Origin: DMER64 sp041654355
GTDB taxonomy: Bacteria; Bacteroidota; Bacteroidia; Bacteroidales; UBA932
Direction: 5' to 3'
DNA: 64,000 nucleotides
Assembly: GCA_041654355.1 (NCBI GenBank)
Contig: JBAZDQ010000005.1
Coordinates: forward strand, 1 to 64,000
The notes under the pieces are model-generated. The model had not been told where the DNA came from. It saw only the letters and a list, made by a program, of their open reading frames with translations, and made no database searches. This document shows positions 25,517 through 32,462 of this stretch, piece after piece. A program made the position numbers and the translations under genes. Position 1 is the first letter of the stretch. Each line of letters starts with the position of its first letter.

Positions 25517-26551
25517 ATGACTATAAAGAAAAAAGACCTGTTAAAAGATGTCATTCAACACATTGACATCACCAAGATCAATTCAACAGATATTATTGAT
25601 TCCATGCGGGATATGTCATTTTCTTCACGTGATACGGCCAGGGCTGCCGACATTCTCCAGATGATGATCCGTGACAAAGACTGTACCAACTGGCTAACCC
25701 TGGCAGGCAGTTCAAGTGCCGGCGGTTGCATGCAGGTATATGTGGATATGGTACGCTTCAATATGATAGACTGCATTGTTTCCACAGGAGCCTCCATCAT
25801 AGATATGGACTTCTTTGAAGCCCTGGGATACAAACATTACAAAGGCACCCCCTTTGTTGATGACGGCATGTTGCGCAGTGTATACATTGACCGCATCTAT
25901 GACACCTATATAGATGAAGAGGAATTGCAGCATTGTGATGCCACCATCAAAAAGATTGCCGACAGCCTGGAACCCCGTCCCTACTCTTCCAGGGAATTTT
26001 TATGGGAAACCGGTAAATGGCTGAAGGAAAACTCGGTAAAGAAAAACTCGTTGATCCAGACCTGTTACGAACAAGGCGTTCCCATATTCGTTCCTGCCTT
26101 TTCCGATTGCAGTGCGGGATTCGGACTGGTCCTGCACCAACAGGAACGCATTAAAGAAGGAAAGCCTTACCTGACTATTGATTCGGTTGCCGATTTCCGG
26201 GAACTGACCGATATTAAGATCAACGCCAAAACGAGCGGACTGTTTATGGTTGGCGGCGGTGTACCCAAGAATTTTGCCCAGGATACGGTAGTATGTGCCG
26301 AATGCCAGGGACTGGATGTGCCCATGCATCAGTACGCCGTTCAGATTACCGTAGCCGATGTACGGGACGGGGCCTGTTCCAGTTCCACGCTCAAAGAAGC
26401 CTCTTCCTGGGGAAAAGTCAGCACCGTGCACGAGCAAATGGTATTTGCCGAGGCCACGACCGTCGTCCCCCTGATAGCCGGTTATGCCTACCACAAAGGG
26501 GATTGGAAAAAACGGAAAAATTACCGCTGGGCGGATATTTTCGTGAAATAA
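25517..26551 (+). CDS. deoxyhypusine-synthase-family protein
   Basis: Deoxyhypusine synthase transfers the aminobutyl group of spermidine to a lysine of eIF5A, a protein bacteria lack, so this 344-aa homologue must do something else. Bacterial members have been linked to homospermidine or related polyamine chemistry. The NAD-binding Rossmann-like fold shows LTLAGSSSAGGCMQVYVDMV, a DCIVSTGASIIDMDFFE segment and the active-site lysine Lys300 in SSWGKV, matching the family SWGK motif. The preceding acidic DEA segment of eukaryotic enzymes reads STLKEAS here. It stands alone, with a -7 box in front and a strong terminator 22 bases after the stop. Confidence 0.88.
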   Translation: MTIKKKDLLKDVIQHIDITKINSTDIIDSMRDMSFSSRDTARAADILQMMIRDKDCTNWLTLAGSSSAGGCMQVYVDMVRFNMIDCIVSTGASIIDMDFFEALGYKHYKGTPFVDDGMLRSVYIDRIYDTYIDEEELQHCDATIKKIADSLEPRPYSSREFLWETGKWLKENSVKKNSLIQTCYEQGVPIFVPAFSDCSAGFGLVLHQQERIKEGKPYLTIDSVADFRELTDIKINAKTSGLFMVGGGVPKNFAQDTVVCAECQGLDVPMHQYAVQITVADVRDGACSSSTLKEASSWGKVSTVHEQMVFAEATTVVPLIAGYAYHKGDWKKRKNYRWADIFVK

Positions 26552-26573
26552 AAGAACATTTGGCTGAATACAT

Positions 26574-26609
26574 AAAAAGGCGGATCTGCTGCAGCAAATC
26601 CGCCTTTTT
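26574..26609. terminator. bidirectional intrinsic terminator
   Basis: AAAAAGGCGGAT (26574-26585) pairs perfectly with ATCCGCCTTTTT (26598-26609) around a 12-base loop. The A-run/T-run flanks give a U-tract in both directions, so it can end the deoxyhypusine-synthase-like transcript from the left and the small-ORF transcript from the right (stop at 26628). Confidence 0.85.
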
Positions 26610-26627
26610 GTTGGTCTTGATAATTAA

Positions 26628-26777
26628 TTAGTCGGTCAATAAACCAACGATGCCAGAAATCACAGATAGCAGGATTACTCCAACACCGAGAAATGCAAAG
26701 ATAAACCCAGTTTCAAAATCTTGGAGGCCCATCCACATATCGTTGATAATTGCTGTGAAAATTTCTATGATACCCAT
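26628..26777 (-). CDS. 49-aa single-span membrane protein, function unknown
   Basis: A short open frame not assigned to any family I know. Starting at the ATG at 26777, it encodes 49 aa: an N-terminal amphipathic segment (MGIIEIFTAIINDMW), a polar hinge GLQDFETG, then one hydrophobic helix (FIFAFLGVGVILLSVISGIVGLL) and a short TD tail. An in-frame TAA lies five codons upstream, so the start cannot be much earlier. The start is preceded by a 16-bp palindrome (26779-26794). It lies downstream of a similar 44-aa gene and immediately before a terminator, which supports expression. Confidence 0.6.
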   Translation of the reverse strand: MGIIEIFTAIINDMWMGLQDFETGFIFAFLGVGVILLSVISGIVGLLTD

Positions 26778-26778
26778 T

Positions 26779-26794
26779 TTTAATTCGAATTAAA
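26779..26794. repeat. 16-bp perfect palindrome at the start of the 49-aa gene
   Basis: TTTAATTCGAATTAAA ends one base before the 49-aa ATG (minus strand). It could be an operator or an RNA hairpin hiding the ribosome-binding region, but its AT-richness makes chance occurrence possible. Confidence 0.45.
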
Positions 26795-26811
26795 TGATTA
26801 ATCTTTTTCTG

Positions 26812-26863
26812 CCTACTCTTAAGGATTTTCGGCGGCTCCCCCTACTCTTTAAAGGATTTTCGG
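26812..26863. repeat. tandem near-identical 21-24-bp direct repeats between the two small ORFs
   Basis: CCTACTCTTAAGGATTTTCGG (26812-26832, 21 bases) recurs as a copy with a few insertions at 26841-26863 (cctactcttt-aaaggattttcggg). The copies sit in the 97-base space between the 44-aa and 49-aa genes. The conserved core AAGGATTTTCGG reads CCGAAAATCCTT on the transcribed strand. Role unknown. Confidence 0.55.
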
Positions 26864-26874
26864 GATATTCCTTT

Positions 26875-27009
26875 CTACGTTTCTTCAGGGAACAGGAACA
26901 TTAGAATGAAAGGAACAATCATTCCCAAAACCGCAAGAATCATTGCAAATCCCAAGTTGGATTCAGGATTGTGAATTAGTTGTTTCAAAATTAAAATAAT
27001 TTCTTCCAT
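26875..27009 (-). CDS. 44-aa single-span membrane protein, function unknown
   Basis: Starts at the ATG at 27009. The 44 aa have the same plan as the 49-aa protein downstream: a short isoleucine/leucine-rich amphipathic start (MEEIILILKQLI), a polar hinge HNPESN, one hydrophobic helix (LGFAMILAVLGMIVPFILMFLF) and an acidic PEET tail. A consensus promoter (27054-27084) places the start of transcription about 35-40 bases upstream. I recognise no family; a leader peptide, toxin-like peptide or small membrane-complex subunit are all open. Confidence 0.6.
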   Translation of the reverse strand: MEEIILILKQLIHNPESNLGFAMILAVLGMIVPFILMFLFPEET

Positions 27010-27053
27010 AGTTACTATAATTGATTAAATGTATAAATTTTCAAAGGTCATGG

Positions 27054-27084
27054 CAAAGTTAAAAATCTTTTTTTAACTACCAAA
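27054..27084 (-). promoter_or_regulatory. promoter of the two small membrane-protein genes
   Basis: On the minus strand: TTTG (27081-27084), 19-base spacer, TAACTTTG (27054-27061). This is an exact match to the TTTG-N19-TAnnTTTG consensus, 45 bases before the 44-aa start and just past the stop of the DUF4301 gene, so the small genes form their own unit. Confidence 0.75.
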
Positions 27085-27094
27085 TACAACGGTT

Positions 27095-28555
27095 TCAAAT
27101 ATTGTGCTCTTTTCTTAATAAATCATTAACTGTTTTCACGGGATTAAAAGTACTCAGCGGCACTTCCACAAAAGCCGTATTCCATCCACTCATGCTTCCG
27201 TTCCATAATCCGGGCAATTCCAAAGCTTTTAACTCTCTCCCATCCAGGCTTTTATGTGAAATAAAGCCTGTGTCGTCGTCTCGGTAATCGGACAAATGAT
27301 ACACCTTCCCGTCGTAATTTTTAAAGGAACAGACTATGTCAACCGGATTGAAATGCGTGGAATCGTATTTTTTTCCGTTCAGTTGTACGCTTTCCAAGAT
27401 TTGTAAAGAACCGGATCCGTCCTTGTCCCTCACCCGGAAAGGGCCTCCCCCCGGTTCCCCCGTAGAACGAACCATGCCGCATACACGGACAGGTCTGTTC
27501 AGTTTGGAGAACAAATAGGAGCGGAATTCCTCTTCTTCCATGGGAGGATGCGTAATTCCGAATGCCTGCTCTAAAAAATCGGCCATTTCCCTTAAACGTA
27601 AAGGATCGGCATGATTTTTAAGTTCACCTATATATTTATATACCTGTCTTCTGCACCTGAGCAGGTACCCGCCAAGCACTTTTCGCCAGTGAATGACCGG
27701 TTCCAGCAACGCTTCCGGAACAACATTGTCAATATTCCGGATAAATACCATGTCCTGCGTCAACGTATTCAGATTTTCCAACAAAGCTCCGTGCCCGCCC
27801 GGTCTGAGTACCAGGGAGCCGTCATCGGTACGGAACGGTCTGTTTTGCATATCAACGGCCAGAGTGTTGGTGGAAGGACTTTGGGTGGAAAAAGTCACGT
27901 TGAGTTCCATTCCGAACCTTCTTTGGTAATCCCCTCGGATTTCTTCCAAAAGGGCGGCAAACAAAGGTTCGTGTTCCGGGGAAACCGTAAAATGAACGTT
28001 TATCGTTTCACCTTCAGAAGTATCGCACAGTGCCGATTCTACCAGGTGTTCCCGGAACGGGGTACGTGGTTCGTCGGCGTATTTATGGAACGGGATCAGG
28101 CCTTTGGGCAATGAGCCGTAATTCAACCCTTCATCCTCCAGCAACAGCGTAAGGATCTTCAACGGCTTGCCGGATTCAAATCCTCTTATTTGTGAAAGTT
28201 CGGGATAAAATGCAAATTCCTGAAGATGTTCAAAGAAGGTTTGTACAGTTTCCGGAAGATCTGCCTTTTCATTGTCCCGGAGCATGCCGGCTGCCGAGAA
28301 CAAATCCTTAAACATACGGCTGGCGGCTCCCGAGGCGGGAACAAATTTAATACGGCTTCCGTTCCATTGATCGTAACGGGTTACCAGCTCTTCTTGTTGT
28401 GCTTTGTCAAGACATACGATTCCGTTGCCGGGAACGGCAGGACCAATTATGTCAAGAGGTGGGATTCCCCGGGAAAAGATGTGCAGTTGCGTTTCAATAT
28501 CATTGAACGTCAATCCGTTGCGTTCAATGAATTCCAGATCTTTTTTGGTAAACAT
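27095..28555 (-). CDS. DUF4301-family protein
   Basis: Function unknown; the family is largely confined to Bacteroidetes. From the ATG at 28555 the protein is 486 aa, starting MFTKKDLEFIERNGLTFNDIE. It contains a nucleotide-binding-looking segment KFVPASGAASRMFKDL, the GLIPFHKY region, conserved HFTVSPEHEPLF, and RPGGHGALLENLN, which together recall nucleotidyltransferase-like folds. This is only an impression. It overlaps the 3' end of pdxB by 46 bases (79 if a start at 28588 is used). Confidence 0.8.
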   Translation of the reverse strand: MFTKKDLEFIERNGLTFNDIETQLHIFSRGIPPLDIIGPAVPGNGIVCLDKAQQEELVTRYDQWNGSRIKFVPASGAASRMFKDLFSAAGMLRDNEKADLPETVQTFFEHLQEFAFYPELSQIRGFESGKPLKILTLLLEDEGLNYGSLPKGLIPFHKYADEPRTPFREHLVESALCDTSEGETINVHFTVSPEHEPLFAALLEEIRGDYQRRFGMELNVTFSTQSPSTNTLAVDMQNRPFRTDDGSLVLRPGGHGALLENLNTLTQDMVFIRNIDNVVPEALLEPVIHWRKVLGGYLLRCRRQVYKYIGELKNHADPLRLREMADFLEQAFGITHPPMEEEEFRSYLFSKLNRPVRVCGMVRSTGEPGGGPFRVRDKDGSGSLQILESVQLNGKKYDSTHFNPVDIVCSFKNYDGKVYHLSDYRDDDTGFISHKSLDGRELKALELPGLWNGSMSGWNTAFVEVPLSTFNPVKTVNDLLRKEHNI

Positions 28556-29583
28556 AAAGTCAATTGCCTGTATTGTTCCTGTGTCCATTCCCTGCGGTAA
28601 ACATATGCTTTTCTGAATGCTTCAAATTGGCGTGGAGCATTTCGCAACTGTTTATCCTCTACAAATATAGGAAAACAATGGGTGAAAAGCAAATCATCGG
28701 GTACCGGCAGGGGCAGCGGTAATGATATGGTATGATCCTCCAGTTCTTTCCATCCGAAATGATCTGCCAGCGCACGAATCACAGCTTCTGAGGCATTTCT
28801 CTTTCCCTCCAGAGAATAACCTGCAATATGGGGTGTGGCTATATCTGTGATCTGAAGAGTCTCAACGTCAATATGCGGTTCGTTCTGCCATACATCCAGG
28901 ATAATGCCTCCCAGATTTTTTGCGGCATCTTTCAAAGCTTCTTCGTCTACTACCTCTCCACGGGAAGTATTCACCAGGCAGGCACCTTTTTTCATGGAAG
29001 AAAAAAACGTCCAGTCTGCCATACCGCGTGTATCCGGGGCAAGGGGGACGTGCAGGGTGACGATATCGGCATGCGTGAGCAACTCGGCAAGTTCAACAAA
29101 ACAGGCAGAGCCCTCGGCAAGAGCGCGCGGGGGATCGTTCAAAAGGGCTTTCATGCCCAGATGATTGGCCAGTTCCACCACTTTCTTTCCCACATTTCCT
29201 ACACCCACGACGCCCAGCGTTTTGCCGGCAAGATCCTCGTTCTTCTTTGCAGCCCAGGCCACCAGAGCAGTGAAAACGTATTGCATGACAGCCCCGGCAT
29301 TACAACCGGGTGCGTTAACCACCTTTATACTGCGTGATTTACAATATGCGATGTCAATATGATCCGTACCTATGGTGGCAGAACCTATAAAAGAAACGGG
29401 AGTGCCTTCCAGCAGGGAGGCATCGCAACGGGTCCGGGTGCGGACAATGAGTGCATCTGCCGCTCGTATGGCTTCCTTGTCAATCAGATGTCCTGAAAGT
29501 CGCGTCAGACGGGCAAGCCGGAGCGGAATGCCTTCCAGAAAAGGGATCTGGTCGTCTGCTACAATATGTGGTATGCTGTTCAC
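28510..29583 (-). CDS. pdxB: 4-phosphoerythronate dehydrogenase (PdxB-type D-2-hydroxyacid dehydrogenase)
   Basis: Oxidises 4-phospho-D-erythronate in the DXP-dependent pyridoxal-phosphate route. Features in order: substrate domain (IVADDQIPFLEG), the family SATIGTDHID motif, NAD-binding GVVGVGNVGKKV, catalytic Arg in VNTSRGEVVDE, Glu in DVWQNEP, and His in TPHIAGYS. The C-terminal PdxB dimerisation domain follows (FRKAYVYRREW). No ATG fits the family start; a GTG at 29583 or a TTG at 29589 that overlaps the DciA-like stop is most plausible, giving about 357 aa. The open frame runs to 29676 with an unrelated N-terminus. Confidence 0.88.
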   Translation of the reverse strand: MNSIPHIVADDQIPFLEGIPLRLARLTRLSGHLIDKEAIRAADALIVRTRTRCDASLLEGTPVSFIGSATIGTDHIDIAYCKSRSIKVVNAPGCNAGAVMQYVFTALVAWAAKKNEDLAGKTLGVVGVGNVGKKVVELANHLGMKALLNDPPRALAEGSACFVELAELLTHADIVTLHVPLAPDTRGMADWTFFSSMKKGACLVNTSRGEVVDEEALKDAAKNLGGIILDVWQNEPHIDVETLQITDIATPHIAGYSLEGKRNASEAVIRALADHFGWKELEDHTISLPLPLPVPDDLLFTHCFPIFVEDKQLRNAPRQFEAFRKAYVYRREWTQEQYRQLTLCLPKKIWNSLNATD

Positions 29584-29585
29584 GA

Positions 29586-29876
29586 TCAACGTATGATGAG
29601 TTCCCTCACAACGGTTTTTTTCAGACCGGCATTCAGTTTTCCCATTAGAAAGGTTTTCTGCATATCCAGCTGGCAACGCAAAACGGAAGATTTGATCCTG
29701 ACGGTGTAAATCCCGTCACGAAAAGATCGTTCCCCGCATTCGCGGGCCGCCGTTTCGCCTATGAGTTCGTCCCAGGCATGATGCAAACGAAGTGTATCCA
29801 ACCCTTCCCGCAAACCGGTTTCTTCCAGGGTCTGGTCAAGAACCTCCTGCAATGTTTTAGTCTTTTGTCTTTTCAT
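29586..29876 (-). CDS. DUF721/DciA-like protein
   Basis: DciA (DUF721) proteins load the replicative helicase DnaB in bacteria lacking DnaC. From the ATG at 29876 this is 96 aa with the expected pattern TLQEVLDQTLEETGLREGLDTLRLHHAWDELIG followed by a KH-like half (IYTVRIKSSVLRCQLDMQKTFLMGKLN). The start overlaps the recF stop by 20 bases. The recF-DciA pairing agrees with a role in replication or repair. Shorter than proteobacterial DciA but usual for the compact form. Confidence 0.8.
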   Translation of the reverse strand: MKRQKTKTLQEVLDQTLEETGLREGLDTLRLHHAWDELIGETAARECGERSFRDGIYTVRIKSSVLRCQLDMQKTFLMGKLNAGLKKTVVRELIIR

Positions 29877-30963
29877 GAGTAAAAACACCTCCTTTTACAC
29901 TGTATATGGTATGTGGTCCTCCCAATGCATGGATCAGTTCCTCTATCCTGACCTTATTGCTGTCAGTCAGAAATATCTGGCCAAAACCGTCTTCCACCAC
30001 CAAATGCAGCAAATGAGACACCCGCCTGGCATCCAGTTTGTCAAAAACATCGTCCAGCAAAAGGATGGGAGCCAGTTCCTTCATTTGCCGGATTAAAGCG
30101 AACTGGGCCAGTTTTAGCGCCAGAAGGTAAGATTTCTGTTGTCCTTGGGATCCGCACACTTTCAGGGGATGTCCTTCCAAAGAGAATTGTACGTCATCCC
30201 GCTGAATCCCCGTCCCTGTGTATTGCAGCATCCTGTCTTTCTGCCTGTTCTTTTTCAGCAGACCTGCCATGTCCTCGTGATTAAGGTCGGAGTCATACCT
30301 CAAATCCACCTGTTCCTTTCCGGCAGAAAGCAACCTGTAATAATGGATCACATGAGGGTGGAGCAAACGGCATAATTCTTTCCTCTTATTATATATCAGA
30401 TCCGCACGTACCGATAAAGAATTATCCAGGGCGTCCATCACATCATCGGGAATTTGTTCCGATTTCAGGAGTTTGTTTCTCTGGTGAAGCAGTTTCTTAT
30501 ATTCCAGGACGGTCTGAAGGTAATCCGGCTCTGTTTGTGACAGGAGAAAATTCAGGTATTTACGACGTTCTTCCCCCGAACCGTATACTAGTGATGTGTC
30601 CTGGGGTGAAACCATGACCACCGGGATGAGACCTACGTGAGTCGATAATTTTTCGTAACGTTTCCCGTTTCGTTTAAATATTTTTTCACCCTGCCTGTTA
30701 ACGGTACAGGAGATTTTCTCGGTTAAGGTATTCCCCATGACATATTCCCCAAAGAGTGTGGTATCCTGGTATTCATACCCTATGACATCCCTGTCCGGTA
30801 TGCCCAGAGAGCTTTTACAGACACTCAGGTAATACAGGCCATCCAGCAAATTGGTCTTTCCTTCCCCGTTATCACCATATAAAACATTAATGCCCGGGGA
30901 AAAGGTCAAAGATGCTTCATCAATGTTTTTAAAATGAGACAGCAACAATCGGGATAAATACAT
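29857..30963 (-). CDS. recF: DNA replication/repair protein RecF
   Basis: Loads RecA at single-strand gaps with RecO and RecR. From the ATG at 30963 it is 368 aa, beginning MYLSRLLLSHFKNID. Walker A GDNGEGKT is at 30-37, the ABC-type signature is in GSQGQQKSYLLALKLAQ, and Walker B is in ILLLDDVFDKLD. The frame continues 58 codons upstream, but that N-terminus is cysteine-rich and overlaps the divergent TPR gene, so it is rejected. A -7 box lies at 30986-30993. Confidence 0.95.
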   Translation of the reverse strand: MYLSRLLLSHFKNIDEASLTFSPGINVLYGDNGEGKTNLLDGLYYLSVCKSSLGIPDRDVIGYEYQDTTLFGEYVMGNTLTEKISCTVNRQGEKIFKRNGKRYEKLSTHVGLIPVVMVSPQDTSLVYGSGEERRKYLNFLLSQTEPDYLQTVLEYKKLLHQRNKLLKSEQIPDDVMDALDNSLSVRADLIYNKRKELCRLLHPHVIHYYRLLSAGKEQVDLRYDSDLNHEDMAGLLKKNRQKDRMLQYTGTGIQRDDVQFSLEGHPLKVCGSQGQQKSYLLALKLAQFALIRQMKELAPILLLDDVFDKLDARRVSHLLHLVVEDGFGQIFLTDSNKVRIEELIHALGGPHTIYSVKGGVFTHEKTKD

Positions 30964-30985
30964 ATAGATTCGTTCAACAAGTATG

Positions 30986-30993
30986 CAAACATA
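30986..30993 (-). promoter_or_regulatory. -7 box for recF
   Basis: Minus-strand TATGTTTG fits TAnnTTTG, 22 bases before the recF ATG at 30963. The -33 element is not at standard spacing. Confidence 0.4.
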
Positions 30994-31005
30994 GCAAATT
31001 TTACG

Positions 31006-31013
31006 TATATTTG
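31006..31013 (+). promoter_or_regulatory. -7 box for the TPR-yebC unit
   Basis: TATATTTG fits TAnnTTTG and ends 20 bases before the ATG at 31034. It is back-to-back with the recF box. Confidence 0.45.
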
Positions 31014-31033
31014 CCGCCTCAAAACAAAGACCT

Positions 31034-31732
31034 ATGTCAAAAAAGAATACCAGCGCAAAGCATAAACAGAAGAAAGAAGAACCGGCAGCAGTTGCCGAAG
31101 CTATCAGCAAAACAGAAGAATTTCTGGCTAAGTACAAAAAACACCTGATCTATTCCGCCACGGGTATTTTGGTCCTGCTTGGCCTGGGTTTCGGATACAT
31201 GAAGCTTATCCGGGAACCCCGCCGCCAGGAATCTATGGCACAAATGTTCCCGGCAGAAAGTTATTTCAGGGCGGATTCCTTTGATCTGGCCTTAAACGGA
31301 GACGGGAACGTCCTTGGCTTTAAAGACATTATTGATGAATACAAAGCGCTTCCCGGACAGATAGTATATTTTTATGCAGGTGTCAGTGAACTGCACCTGG
31401 GAAATTACGCGCAGGCTATAGAATACCTGAAAAAATACAAATCCGGAGATGAGATCATACAGGCACGCGCTTATTGCACTATTGGAGATGCCTATTCAGG
31501 ACTTGACGATTTTGATAACGCACTGTCATGGTACAAAAAAGCGGCTCAATACAGAGATAATGCCTATGCGGCTGCTTATTACAAAAAGGCCGGTATCCTT
31601 CTGGAAGAAAAGGGAGATTATGCCGGTGCCCTGGAAATGTATAACACCATTAAGAATCAATACCCCCAAACCATTGAGGGAGTTGATATAGACAAATACA
31701 TCTCACGTCTGGAAATCCTGATGGAACAATAA
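31034..31732 (+). CDS. membrane-anchored tetratricopeptide-repeat protein (YfgM-like)
   Basis: A 232-aa protein with a lysine-rich cytoplasmic start, one membrane helix at about 38-56 (LIYSATGILVLLGLGFGYM), and a TPR domain outside the membrane with three or so repeats (VYFYAGVSELHLGNYAQAIEYLKKYKS, ARAYCTIGDAYSGLDDFDNALSWYKKAAQ, AAAYYKKAGILLEEKGDYAGALEMYNTIK). The architecture matches YfgM-type proteins that assist the Sec/periplasmic chaperone network, but the specific role is inferred. Followed 10 bases later by yebC. Confidence 0.85.
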   Translation: MSKKNTSAKHKQKKEEPAAVAEAISKTEEFLAKYKKHLIYSATGILVLLGLGFGYMKLIREPRRQESMAQMFPAESYFRADSFDLALNGDGNVLGFKDIIDEYKALPGQIVYFYAGVSELHLGNYAQAIEYLKKYKSGDEIIQARAYCTIGDAYSGLDDFDNALSWYKKAAQYRDNAYAAAYYKKAGILLEEKGDYAGALEMYNTIKNQYPQTIEGVDIDKYISRLEILMEQ

Positions 31733-31742
31733 AACGTTATCT

Positions 31743-32462
31743 ATGGGAAGGGCATTTGAATACAGGAAGGCGAGGAAACTAAAACGTTGGGGCAATATGT
31801 CCCGTACCTTTACCCGCCTGGGCAAAGAGTTGACCATAGCTGCCAAACAAGGCGGCACAGACCCTGAAAACAACCCCCGCTTAAGGGCTATTATTCAAAA
31901 TGCACGCTCCGAGAACATGCCCAAAGACAATATTGAACGGGCCATTCGCAGAGCAGACGAAAAAGACAAGGGAGATTACAAAGAAGTCGTATACGAAGGA
32001 TACGGGCCCCATGGTATTGCCATTCTTATTGAAACCGCGACGGACAATACCACCAGGACAGTGGCAAATGTCCGCTCCTATTTTAATAAAGCCGGCGGGA
32101 ACCTGGGTACATCGGGCAGCGTTGAATTCATGTTTGACCACAAGTGCGTTTTTCATGTCAAATCAAAAGATCCCGTTGATCTGGAAGAGTTGGAACTGGA
32201 ACTGATAGATTACGGAGGAGAAGAAGTCTTCATGGACGAGGAAGAAGAAGAGATCGTGATTTACGGCAGTTTTGAATCCTACGGTTCTCTTCAAAAGTAC
32301 ATAGAAGAAAAGGCAATGGAACTGGTAAGCGGAGGTTTTGACCGTATTGTGAACGGGGAAATGAAAGAATTAACGCCGGAAGAAAAGGCGGACATAGAAA
32401 AATTACTGGAGCGTATAGAAGAAGACGATGACGTTCAGAACGTTTATACCAACATGGCTTAA
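31743..32462 (+). CDS. YebC/PmpR-family protein
   Basis: YebC-family proteins are DNA-binding regulators in some species; recent work ties others to rescue of ribosomes on proline-rich or difficult peptides. The 239 aa show the family start GRAFEYRKARKLKRWGNMSRTFTRLGKEL, NPRLRAIIQNARSENMPKDNIERAI, YEGYGPHGIAILIE and TDNTTRTVANVRSYFNKAGGNLG. The acidic C-terminal half (EEEEEIVIYGSFESY) is normal. It overlaps the convergent sulfatase-like gene by 4 bases. Confidence 0.93.
   Translation: MGRAFEYRKARKLKRWGNMSRTFTRLGKELTIAAKQGGTDPENNPRLRAIIQNARSENMPKDNIERAIRRADEKDKGDYKEVVYEGYGPHGIAILIETATDNTTRTVANVRSYFNKAGGNLGTSGSVEFMFDHKCVFHVKSKDPVDLEELELELIDYGGEEVFMDEEEEEIVIYGSFESYGSLQKYIEEKAMELVSGGFDRIVNGEMKELTPEEKADIEKLLERIEEDDDVQNVYTNMA

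Noticed and set aside
25517..26551. Calling the gene a true deoxyhypusine synthase acting on eIF5A
   Set aside because: No eIF5A exists in bacteria, so only the family name is kept and the substrate is left open.
30964..31137. Possible N-terminal extension of recF
   Set aside because: The extra 58 residues are Cys/Phe-rich, overlap the divergent TPR gene, and do not match RecF; the ATG at 30963 begins the family sequence.
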